DNA from: Clostridiales bacterium
GTDB taxonomy: Bacteria; Bacillota_B; Dehalobacteriia; UBA4068
Assembly (NCBI GenBank): GCA_009782975.1
Contig: WRIA01000032.1
Coordinates: forward strand, 1 to 6,352
Direction: 5' to 3'
Length of the DNA stretch: 6,352 nucleotides
The notes under the pieces were generated by a model. It had not been told where the DNA came from and did no database searches. It saw only the letters and a program-made list of their open reading frames with translations. This document shows, in pieces, positions 1-6,075 of the stretch. Numbering within the stretch: position 1 is the first letter of the stretch; every line of letters begins with the position of its first letter. Both the position numbers and the translations under genes were made by a program.

Positions 1-696
1 TTTCTTATAGATATGGACGTTTACAACCGCGCCCTTAACCTGTATTTTGGCGAATACTACGAAAACTCAGCAAAAGATCAGGATATTGCCTGTTCCCTTA
101 TACGCAACCTGGCCAAACCGCAGGATCACAAGCTTAATACCTATTGTAAGGGCAACTTGTATGTAACTACCCTTTCCTATTCCTTTAAAGACAAAGAGCT
201 GCTGGAACGTTTTTATAACGGCGCCAGGCTGGTAAATATGTTATCCGTGTTAAGAAAGCATTTTCAACTGTGTTTGCTGGATATGCCACTAAAGATACTT
301 AGCAGGTTTGCGGAAAGTATTATGTTTGTAGACGGCTTTGGTCTTTGCGTACCCAATAACCTGTATTCCCTTACCGGAATATTAAGAAACCTGCAAAACC
401 TGTTTGCCAAGGAAGATATGGAGTCGCTTTTAAGCAAATCCGGAATAATAGTAAGCAAGTATAACGACCGCTCTACCCTGGCGGGGGAGGTCTTTTCGCC
501 GGAACGGGTCTGCGAACTGCTTGGGGAACTTAGCGCCCCCTGCCAGGAAAAAGATTTCGATTTGGCCGGTTTTATACCCTACGCGCCGGATTTTGATTCC
601 CAACTGGAAACGGATATACCCATAGCGGAAAGCGATGCCCTTATGGAAAAAGCTTATACGGATGTTTTGCTTAGGATGATAAGGGGGTTAAGGTAA
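1..696 (+). CDS. ParA/MinD-family P-loop protein, 5'-truncated by window edge (Tad-associated)
   Basis: The 3' part of a gene that begins outside the window. The frame is open from base 1, and the first in-window ATG (13) has no ribosome binding site and falls inside a conserved motif, so it is not the true start. The 231 visible residues open with FLIDMDVYNRAL, which matches the strand after the P-loop in ParA/MinD proteins (LLxDxDxxN). At residues 91-96 CLLDMP matches the Walker B region. Near the C-terminus AGFIPYAPDF matches the MinD G-x-I-P-Y-D segment before the last helix. The Walker A loop would lie upstream and cannot be judged. The gene ends directly against the GTG start of the CpaB-like gene. 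MinD/ParA-type proteins in Tad loci (CpaE/TadZ) are cytoplasmic and help place the machine. That role is inferred from context. Family assignment is fairly sure, exact role is not. Confidence 0.7.
   Translation, partial: FLIDMDVYNRALNLYFGEYYENSAKDQDIACSLIRNLAKPQDHKLNTYCKGNLYVTTLSYSFKDKELLERFYNGARLVNMLSVLRKHFQLCLLDMPLKILSRFAESIMFVDGFGLCVPNNLYSLTGILRNLQNLFAKEDMESLLSKSGIIVSKYNDRSTLAGEVFSPERVCELLGELSAPCQEKDFDLAGFIPYAPDFDSQLETDIPIAESDALMEKAYTDVLLRMIRGLR
681..687 (+). promoter_or_regulatory. Shine-Dalgarno AAGGGGG for the GTG start at 697
   Basis: AAGGGGG lies 9 bases before the GTG at 697, which directly follows the TAA stop (694-696) of the preceding gene. This strong site at normal distance supports the GTG start. 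Stop and start adjoin, so translation of the two genes is probably coupled. Confidence 0.7.
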
Positions 697-1602
697 GTGA
701 AGCTGGAAAAGGTAAAAAAAACCAGAATAAAGAGAAAAATGCCCTCCGGCGGCAGCCTGTTTAAAAAGATAGTGGCGGTGCTTATAAGCATAGCCGTATT
801 CGGCGGTTCCTATTACTTTATCCATACCGCTGCCGCCGCCGCAAAGGATACTGTGGAGGTTCTGCGGGTAAAGGCCAGGGACGGCATACCCGCCCAAGCC
901 GTTATAACCGGGGATAACGTGGAAAGCTACCAGATCATCCGCAAGGAATACGGCAGGGATATGGTGCTGGCCGAGGATATAGAGGATGTTCTGGAAAAAT
1001 ACACCACGCACTATTTGCGTAATGGCGCGGTATTGCATCACGATGAATACTCCACGGAAAAACCGCTGATAAACGAATGGATATACTACAGCGAGGAAAT
1101 AGCCGGTAAAGAGATACTTACCATACCATTCAACTATCTGGAAAGCGGCGGCGACATACTTACACCCGGAGACAAGATACGCATACGCATAAAATACGAA
1201 AAAGAAGCAGAGGAGGAACCCGAATACGAAGATGGCTATTGGGCTCCCACAAAAAAAGACAAAACAGAGGTTACGGAAATACTGTTTGACAGCATTGTGG
1301 TGGCGGATATGCTTAACAGCAAGGGCCACTCCATATACGAGGTTTACCGGGAGGTTTTACGCTACCCGGAAAGCGAGCGCCAAAAGCTGCTTAAAAGCAG
1401 CGATTTTATGAGCAATATAGTACCCAAATCGCTGGCGCTGGCCGCCGCCCCCGACGAAGTGAACCGCTATATGCAGTATAAAAGCAGCAGCAAGGGTATT
1501 TTGATAACCATATTGCCGCGGGATAGAGAAAGCACCATTTTGGATCAGCTGCCCACACTGCAAAAGGAGATAGAAACATGGCTGGAAAACCAAAAGAAAT
1601 AG
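697..1602 (+). CDS. cpaB: CpaB/RcpC-like Tad pilus assembly protein (SAF-type region, one membrane anchor)
   Basis: A 301-residue protein with a GTG start. The first 24 residues are very basic (many Lys/Arg), followed by one hydrophobic segment at about 25-43 and an alanine run at 45-49. It is therefore a type II anchor or a long signal peptide with the rest outside the membrane. Three features follow the CpaB/RcpC pattern in order. Residues 54-117 resemble a SAF domain (VLRVKARDGIPAQAVITGD). Residues 156-166 (LTPGDKIRIRI) match the family's P-G-D-x-V-D-V strand. Residues 195-205 (ILFDSIVVADM) match the V-L-x-x-V-x-V-L strand. The end (about 247-274) matches the usual conclusion of the fold, with an A-P-D-E-V-N helix then GILITILP. 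In diderm bacteria RcpC supports the secretin; no secretin is visible here, so it may act at the cell wall. The 3' end overlaps the next gene by 25 bases. Function is by family and context. Confidence 0.75.
   Translation: MKLEKVKKTRIKRKMPSGGSLFKKIVAVLISIAVFGGSYYFIHTAAAAAKDTVEVLRVKARDGIPAQAVITGDNVESYQIIRKEYGRDMVLAEDIEDVLEKYTTHYLRNGAVLHHDEYSTEKPLINEWIYYSEEIAGKEILTIPFNYLESGGDILTPGDKIRIRIKYEKEAEEEPEYEDGYWAPTKKDKTEVTEILFDSIVVADMLNSKGHSIYEVYREVLRYPESERQKLLKSSDFMSNIVPKSLALAAAPDEVNRYMQYKSSSKGILITILPRDRESTILDQLPTLQKEIETWLENQKK
1563..1570 (+). promoter_or_regulatory. Shine-Dalgarno AAAGGAGA that sets the start of the TadZ-like gene
   Basis: AAAGGAGA sits inside the end of the CpaB-like gene, 7 bases before ATG 1578. 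The later in-frame ATG at 1611 has no comparable site, so the start giving a 25-base overlap is preferred. Translation is likely coupled. Confidence 0.75.
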
Positions 1603-2408
1603 TGGGCAATATGGTTGGTAAAGCCTTTGGGGTGGAAATGCCGGATGCCGGCGTGCAGGCTGCCAAATTGCTTTACAGTGTGTTCGGTTTTGTTCCCGCC
1701 ACCGATTTTACCGACAGCGCCCTTTTACTAAGCAACCTGGGCTATGCCCTTTCGCGGCAGGGCTACAATGTTTGTCTGGCGGATTTAAAGGTGTTTTACC
1801 CCAATTTATATCTGTACCTGGGTATACCGCAAAACAAACGGGGCAACGGCCTGCTTGCCATAATAAAGGACAACAAAGCGGATCTGCGGGAGGAAGTAAA
1901 GCCCACCAAGTACGAGGGCCTTTATCTGTTATCCCCCAGCCCCCAGGATCTTATGGAAGAATATTTCGATTTTGGCCTGGAAAAAGTATGCGCCGTTATA
2001 GAAGTATTGAAAAAAACCTTTGATATTGTTTTACTGGATATCCCCAACGACCCTCCCCTGGAGTTTTGCCTGGGGGCAATGAAACAAAGCCACATGGGGT
2101 TTTTTATAGCCTCCGAGCGTATAGACGCCGTAAGCAATATCATGCGCCTGCTGGATTTTGCCGGATCGGTGGGCATAAGCGCCGCCAAGTTCGCCAATAT
2201 AATTTTTATGAATATGCAGGATATAAAATACGATTTCAACACTATCAAAAAGCTGCGGTTAAACGTGGTAGCCGGGTTGCCGCTGGTAAAAGGGGCCGCC
2301 GCCGACGCTTTGGAGGGCAAGCTGTATATAAAAGACAATCCTCTGGCAAGTAACCTGTACAAAAGGGAAATAGCAAGTATAATCGCAAGTATGTTCGCTA
2401 ATAACTAA
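1578..2408 (+). CDS. tadZ: TadZ/CpaE-like MinD-family protein with degenerate Walker A
   Basis: A 276-residue soluble protein with the MinD/ParA fold pattern. It has strand-1 LLYSVFGFVP (31-40), helix ALLLSNLGYALSRQGYNVCLADLKVF (48-73), Walker B-like DIVLLDIP (149-156), the strand MGFFIAS (173-179) and a late GLPLVKG strand (233-239). Where active relatives carry KGGxGKT/S, this protein reads VPATDFTDSA (39-48), with no lysine and no glycine-rich loop, so ATP hydrolysis is doubtful. The switch strand ends in ADLK rather than DxD. There are only about 30 residues before the P-loop strand, so the N-terminal receiver-like domain of many CpaE/TadZ proteins is absent. Known TadZ proteins are cytoplasmic, often have atypical P-loops and localise the Tad machine to a cell pole or focus. 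Its place between cpaB and tadA is the usual tadZ position. The role is inferred. A diverged paralogue of the gene at the left edge is likely. Confidence 0.65.
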   Translation: MAGKPKEIVGNMVGKAFGVEMPDAGVQAAKLLYSVFGFVPATDFTDSALLLSNLGYALSRQGYNVCLADLKVFYPNLYLYLGIPQNKRGNGLLAIIKDNKADLREEVKPTKYEGLYLLSPSPQDLMEEYFDFGLEKVCAVIEVLKKTFDIVLLDIPNDPPLEFCLGAMKQSHMGFFIASERIDAVSNIMRLLDFAGSVGISAAKFANIIFMNMQDIKYDFNTIKKLRLNVVAGLPLVKGAAADALEGKLYIKDNPLASNLYKREIASIIASMFANN

Positions 2409-2413
2409 AGGGG
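2407..2413 (+). promoter_or_regulatory. Shine-Dalgarno AAAGGGG for tadA
   Basis: AAAGGGG overlaps the TAA stop of the TadZ-like gene and lies 9 bases before ATG 2423. Only 14 bases separate the two genes, so no independent promoter is needed. Confidence 0.65.
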
Positions 2414-2422
2414 AATAAAACG

Positions 2423-3889
2423 ATGTTTACACGCGCCTCTATCAGCGAATTGCAGCAAAAAGCCGTAAAAAGCGTTCTTTTTAACGGGGCGGCGGAAAAT
2501 GCCGCGGATACCCGTAAATATATGCGGTTGAGTTTTGAAGAAGCCCTGGATATGTGCCAGCGTTATGTAAGCCGGGCGGCTACCGAGGCCTTTCGCCGGG
2601 AAAACGACCCAGCCAAAAGAAGGGAAATGACCATAGGCTATATCAACGAATTCGTTGACGAGCAGCAGGCGGGCAGATCCGAACACAAGCAATTATTCAG
2701 CGTGGATGGTTTCGACAGTCTGGCCGGATTAAAGATAGCCCTGGCCGACGAGATAACCCATTACGGCCCCATAACCAAAGCTATGGAAGACCCTGCCGTA
2801 GACGAGATACGCGCCAATGCCTTTAACCAGATATTTGTGGAAAGCGAGGGAAAAACGCTACTGCTGGGCAAGCACTTCAGCGACAGGGAGCATATGGAGC
2901 GCATAATCCAGAAGCTTATTGGCGTATCCAAAATGCGTTTGACCCCCAAAACGCCCATGGTAAACGCCAGAACGGTGGAAGGATACCGTGTAAACGCCAC
3001 CCACGCGGAGATATCCCCTTACAGCCAGCCCGCTTTTGTGGTAAGAAAATTCAACAAAAAAACCGTTACGGCGGAAAGGATGATACAGACCCGTTCTTTT
3101 TCCCGCAATATGTTCCGGCTTTTATCCCTTATACCCAAGGCGGATCTTTCCTGGATAACCGTGGGGCCGACCGGCAGCGGCAAGACTACCTTAAACGAAA
3201 TACTGGTACAGGAGATAAACCCATTATCCCGCATAATCACCATAGAAAACCCCTCCGAGCTAAGGCTTATAAGGCGGGATGCCCAGGGCAGGATAATCAA
3301 CGACGTGCTGCAATACGAATCCGTGGCCGACGATGACGACGCTTCCCCGGCCACCATAGAAAATTTGCTGGTAAACGCCATGCGGCAATCCCCCCATTGG
3401 ATAGGGCCGGGGGAGCTAAGGACACCGGGGGAATTCGCCACGGCGCTTAGGGCGGCGCAGACAGGACATTACTTTTTTACCACACTGCACGCCGAGGGCG
3501 ATAAAAAAGCCATACTGCGCTTTCTTACGGCTTATCTTATGATATCCAGCGAACCGGCGGAACTGGCGCTAAGAAATATCTGCAATGCCATAAAATTTAT
3601 AATATATGTTGAAAAACTGGCCGACGGCAGCAGAAAAATCACCTCTATTTCCGAAGTTACAGGCTCCGAAGGGCTGGAACCTTTGGTAAACCAGATATAT
3701 ACCTTTGAGTACGAGGATGTGGAAGAGGACGAGTTAACCCATGCGGTGCTGCGTATAATAGGCAGGCATAAGCGGGTAGGCTGCATATCCCCGGAAACCA
3801 GGGATAAAATGCTTAAATCCGGCATAAAAAAGAGCCGTTTTGAGTTTTTGACAGAGCCACCCGTATATTATGAGACGGAGGAATACTGA
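2423..3889 (+). CDS. tadA: TadA/CpaF-type secretion ATPase
   Basis: A 488-residue cytoplasmic ATPase of the type II/IV secretion superfamily, expected to form a hexamer and power pilus assembly through TadB/TadC. The N-terminal domain shows family marks: VDEIRANAFNQIFVES (126-141), GYRVNATHAEIS (187-198) and FVVRKF (205-210; R208). The Walker A is GPTGSGKTT (248-256). The Asp box is IENPSELRL (274-282), where relatives usually have I-E-D. The Walker B region is SPHWIGPGELR (323-333), with catalytic Glu likely E331; relatives usually read R-P-D-R-I-I-V-G-E-x-R. The His box TGHYFFTTLHAEG (347-359) keeps H356. DGSRKITSISEVTG then matches the conserved late strands. Length is normal for TadA/CpaF. 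Four aspartates in a row (303-306) lie in the loop before Walker B. The stop overlaps the tadB ATG by one base. Family is certain; the substrate is inferred. Confidence 0.93.
   Translation: MFTRASISELQQKAVKSVLFNGAAENAADTRKYMRLSFEEALDMCQRYVSRAATEAFRRENDPAKRREMTIGYINEFVDEQQAGRSEHKQLFSVDGFDSLAGLKIALADEITHYGPITKAMEDPAVDEIRANAFNQIFVESEGKTLLLGKHFSDREHMERIIQKLIGVSKMRLTPKTPMVNARTVEGYRVNATHAEISPYSQPAFVVRKFNKKTVTAERMIQTRSFSRNMFRLLSLIPKADLSWITVGPTGSGKTTLNEILVQEINPLSRIITIENPSELRLIRRDAQGRIINDVLQYESVADDDDASPATIENLLVNAMRQSPHWIGPGELRTPGEFATALRAAQTGHYFFTTLHAEGDKKAILRFLTAYLMISSEPAELALRNICNAIKFIIYVEKLADGSRKITSISEVTGSEGLEPLVNQIYTFEYEDVEEDELTHAVLRIIGRHKRVGCISPETRDKMLKSGIKKSRFEFLTEPPVYYETEEY
3877..3883 (+). promoter_or_regulatory. 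Shine-Dalgarno GGAGGAA before tandem ATG starts of tadB
   Basis: GGAGGAA lies 5 bases before ATG 3889 and 8 bases before ATG 3892. Spacing favours the second ATG, which removes one methionine and changes nothing else. Either start is coupled to the tadA stop (TGATGATG junction). Confidence 0.65.
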
Positions 3890-4878
3890 TGATGCTTAGT
3901 TTTGAGGTAAAACTTGCTTTAGGTTTGGCCCTAATAACCTTTATATTTGTAAATATTGTGTTCAATGTGCGCTTTTTTGCGGGCGCGCGGGAGTTTGCAC
4001 TGGATATACTGGGCGGCCTTTTGGATGGTGCAAACAGGCGTAATGCCCAAAGATATATAGCGCGGCGCAAAAGAGAGGCTATACACAAAGGCAAAGAAAA
4101 CCTTATCTCCAGGTATAACACCGTGGTGGAGGCCGCTATAATGGATTTTGGCTGGCCGCTGACGCTGGAAAGCTTTACCTCCGCCCTGTGCGTTACCTTT
4201 GTGTTTTTGGTTTTTGCCCTGCTGCTGTTTATGAAAAGCCTTACCCTAAGCGTTGCGCTGGCGGTTTCCGTGTTTATTGTAATCATCACGGCCTTAATAA
4301 TGCAATCCAAAAGCCTTAAGGCCGAAAGGCTGGAAAGTATCATGGACGCGGAGGATATAATTTGCCCGCTGGCCCACGAAGGGGTTTTTGTGGCTATCAA
4401 AAAAGCCCTGGAAAGCGAGGATTATATAAGCGAAAGCATACGCCAGCATTTTGCGGAGTTCGTAAATAATTGCGAGAACAACGGATATTCTTTCCGTCAG
4501 GCCATGGAAATACTTAACCGCCGCTTAGGCCCTAAGTTCGATAATTTTGCCAAAAAAGCCGTGGTCTTTGAATACAACGAAAGAAAAGGCATGGCGGATA
4601 TATTTTTGGATGTGGTGGATGACAATGCCATATTAAGGGAGATAAACCGCAAAAAGGATAAGGTTTTCTCCAAAATGAACAGGGATTTTATGATAAAGAC
4701 CCTGATAATAGTATTGTTTTTCCTGTACGCCCTTACGGTGCCGGAGTTCAAGAGCTTTATGATAGGCTCCACCGCCGGTAAGGTCATAAACACGGTACTT
4801 TTAAGCACGGTTTGTCTGAGCTTTGCCCGCTGCCAGGCACTACAGGGAGATTTGGATAAGGGTGTGCCGGATAAATGA
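3889..4878 (+). CDS. tadB: TadB-like inner-membrane platform protein (T2SSF domain)
   Basis: A 329-residue integral membrane protein. Hydrophobic segments are at about 5-25, 97-115, 119-138, 268-284 and 298-314. The cytoplasmic stretch between the middle pair and the last pair (about 145-265) has the helical pattern of a T2SSF (GspF/TadB/TadC) domain, including AHEGVFVAIKKALE and SFRQAMEILNRRLG. This last part is the usual point where the domain's helix turns before an acidic segment (DIFLDVVDDNAILREI). A basic cytoplasmic stretch follows the first segment (RRNAQRYIARRKREAIHKGK, 50-69). TadB pairs with TadC to form the membrane base on which TadA acts. The start may be ATG 3892. The gene ends with a 4-base ATGA overlap with tadC. 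Family call rests on topology, the domain pattern and position directly after tadA; sequence identity to known TadB appears low. Confidence 0.82.
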   Translation: MMLSFEVKLALGLALITFIFVNIVFNVRFFAGAREFALDILGGLLDGANRRNAQRYIARRKREAIHKGKENLISRYNTVVEAAIMDFGWPLTLESFTSALCVTFVFLVFALLLFMKSLTLSVALAVSVFIVIITALIMQSKSLKAERLESIMDAEDIICPLAHEGVFVAIKKALESEDYISESIRQHFAEFVNNCENNGYSFRQAMEILNRRLGPKFDNFAKKAVVFEYNERKGMADIFLDVVDDNAILREINRKKDKVFSKMNRDFMIKTLIIVLFFLYALTVPEFKSFMIGSTAGKVINTVLLSTVCLSFARCQALQGDLDKGVPDK

Positions 4879-5756
4879 CTACTTTAGCATCGTTACTGGC
4901 TGTTTGCTCGGTACTTTATCTTATAAAAACGCTGCTTTACCCCATATATAAGTCCGCGGGGGTAAGCCAAAAGAAAAGGTCCCGGCAATACATAAACGCC
5001 AGAAAAAAAGAGCGGATAAAACATCAAAAAGCGGGGGCAAAAAGAGCCTTTCTGCAAAAATACGGGCATTTTCTTATGACGGAAACATCCCGCGCCAAAA
5101 CTACCGAGCTGCTTAAGCGTTTGGATATGGCGGAGCTGCCGGAGGAAATACGCCTTAAGCAACTGGTATGGGCAGGTGTTTCCGCTATTCTGGGGGCCGC
5201 GGCCTTTGTCGTAAACCCTTTGCTGGGCTTTGGCAGCGTGGTGCTGGCGGTACTGGCCTATCTTGGGCCAATGGATAAACTGGTAAAACTGGCGGAGGCA
5301 AAGGAAAAAAGCATAGACCGCAGCTTTCCCACCTTTTACAGCATGGTTTACTATCAGTATTCCAAAACGGTGCATATATATCTTTCGGACGTTATAAAGG
5401 ATTATCTGCCCAACGCCACGGGGGAATTGGCTAAAGAGCTTGGTGTTATGCTGGATAATCTGGAATACGGCGAGGAATACGCCCTTAAGCAGCTAAAGAA
5501 AAGGGTCCCCATACATTATGTTATTAAATTTTGCGATGTTATGGAAACGCGTCTAAGGGGCTACGACAATACCGCGCAGATGTATCATCTGAAAAACGAG
5601 ATAGATGCCTACCGCCTGGATACCCTGGAAAAAGAGTTGGCCAAAAGGCAGGCCGGCAACGGACGCATACAGCTTGTATTGGTTATTGTACTTGGCATCT
5701 ATATACTTACATATTTTTTGTTCAACGTGTTGACAGCATTAAAAATGTTTCAATAG
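4875..5756 (+). CDS. tadC: TadC-like inner-membrane platform protein (T2SSF domain)
   Basis: A 293-residue integral membrane protein, and the second T2SSF-type protein in a row as expected for the tadB-tadC pair. Hydrophobic segments are at about 5-24, 97-112, 116-131 and 264-286. A very basic region (33-57) follows the first. The cytoplasmic domain (about 135-260) contains SIDRSFPTFYSMVYYQYSKT, which matches the start of T2SSF domains (a helix with L-P-x-x-L in relatives), and ends in RLDTLEKELAKRQAGNGRIQ before the last membrane segment. It starts within the tadB stop (ATGA, 4875-4878). Only a weak AAGGG (4858-4862) lies 12 bases upstream, so translation probably depends on ribosomes finishing tadB, which would keep the two subunits in balance. 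Shown from the sequence: topology and position. Role is from the family. Confidence 0.78.
   Translation: MTTLASLLAVCSVLYLIKTLLYPIYKSAGVSQKKRSRQYINARKKERIKHQKAGAKRAFLQKYGHFLMTETSRAKTTELLKRLDMAELPEEIRLKQLVWAGVSAILGAAAFVVNPLLGFGSVVLAVLAYLGPMDKLVKLAEAKEKSIDRSFPTFYSMVYYQYSKTVHIYLSDVIKDYLPNATGELAKELGVMLDNLEYGEEYALKQLKKRVPIHYVIKFCDVMETRLRGYDNTAQMYHLKNEIDAYRLDTLEKELAKRQAGNGRIQLVLVIVLGIYILTYFLFNVLTALKMFQ
5730..5735 (+). promoter_or_regulatory. Possible -35 box TTGACA upstream of the pilin-like gene
   Basis: A perfect TTGACA hexamer lies within the last codons of tadC, 69 bases before the pilin-like ATG. It follows an AT-rich stretch (5711-5724) that could act as an upstream element. The best -10 candidates at 16-18 bases spacing (AATAGA at 5752, TAGAGG at 5754) match TATAAT at only three of six positions. 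An extra promoter boosting pilin expression is plausible but weakly supported; the hexamer may simply be coding sequence. Confidence 0.2.
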
Positions 5757-5788
5757 AGGTAATCTTATGCTGATCAAAATCCACCAAG

Positions 5789-5797
5789 AAGGGAGGG
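5789..5797 (+). promoter_or_regulatory. Strong Shine-Dalgarno AAGGGAGGG for the pilin-like gene
   Basis: AAGGGAGGG, 6 bases before ATG 5804, is the longest purine-rich ribosome binding site in the window. Upstream in this frame a stop (TGA at 5771-5773) blocks any longer form, so the start is well fixed. High translation fits a filament subunit needed in excess over the machine parts. Confidence 0.75.
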
Positions 5798-5803
5798 AAA
5801 GAC

Positions 5804-6040
5804 ATGACGGCAAAGATCCGCGCCAAAATGGGCATGGCTGTTGTACAGGCAAAAAGCTCTTTCGGCATATTTGTTAAGGACGAGCGGGGGGATTTCGGCA
5901 TAGGCCAGATAGCCGCTATAGTGGCAGCCGTGGTCATCATCGGTCTGATAGTATCTATAGTTACCGGCAATATGGAAAGCTGGATAGATACGATATGGAC
6001 CGACAATATCGTGCCCTGGTTCGATAAGATGACTATCTAA
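5804..6040 (+). CDS. Flp-pilin-like small membrane protein, candidate filament subunit
   Basis: A 78-residue protein with a short basic N-terminus, then FVKDERGDFGIGQ (23-35), one hydrophobic helix (about 35-54) and a polar tail rich in Trp and Asp (W60, W65, W72). The order basic leader, D-E-R-G, hydrophobic helix, short tail is that of Flp/Tad pilins, and the size and position directly after tadC fit. Prepilin peptidase would be expected to cut after G29. However, the glutamate-tyrosine pair normally at +5/+6 is missing; the residues there are G34 and Q35. It is therefore a divergent pilin, a pilin processed by another enzyme, or an unprocessed small membrane partner of the machine. The gap from tadC is 47 bases, the longest in the window. 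Of 13 isoleucines, eight use ATA, five ATC and none ATT. Confidence in the gene is high, in the pilin role moderate. Confidence 0.7.
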   Translation: MTAKIRAKMGMAVVQAKSSFGIFVKDERGDFGIGQIAAIVAAVVIIGLIVSIVTGNMESWIDTIWTDNIVPWFDKMTI

Positions 6041-6065
6041 GTGATCAACTGTTAAAGGTGAGGGT

Positions 6066-6069
6066 GGAG
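6066..6069 (+). promoter_or_regulatory. Shine-Dalgarno GGAG for the gene at 6076
   Basis: GGAG, within a GGTGGAG context, sits 6 bases before ATG 6076. The 35-base gap after the pilin-like stop holds this site but no visible hairpin or T-run, so the operon probably continues. Confidence 0.6.
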
Positions 6070-6075
6070 TAGCTT

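Noticed and set aside
13..696. ATG at 13 as a true gene start
   Set aside because: There is no ribosome binding site, the frame is open to base 1, and this start would begin inside the LIDMD motif and drop the P-loop half of the fold.
829..846. GC-rich repeat of Ala codons (GCTGCCGCCGCCGCA)
   Set aside because: It encodes the alanine run after the membrane segment of the CpaB-like protein and is not repeated elsewhere, so it is not a regulatory or mobile repeat.
688..1329. 213-codon open frame on the minus strand
   Set aside because: It lies wholly opposite the CpaB-like gene, lacks a convincing ribosome binding site and has a composition explained by the antisense of that gene.
1772..2023. 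83-codon plus-strand frame within the TadZ-like gene
   Set aside because: It is an alternate-frame shadow with no ribosome binding site and a low-complexity basic product; the 1578-2408 frame carries the fold marks.
3019..3441. 140-codon minus-strand frame opposite the TadA active site
   Set aside because: The plus strand encodes Walker A and Walker B here; the antisense frame shows no recognisable domain.
3813..4400. 195-codon open frame on the minus strand
   Set aside because: It runs opposite the tadA-tadB junction, where both plus-strand genes have clear family features; its serine- and isoleucine-rich product is typical of an antisense shadow.
6041..6075. Search for a terminator after the pilin-like gene
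   Set aside because: No inverted repeat followed by a T-run is visible, and a ribosome binding site for the next gene fills the gap.
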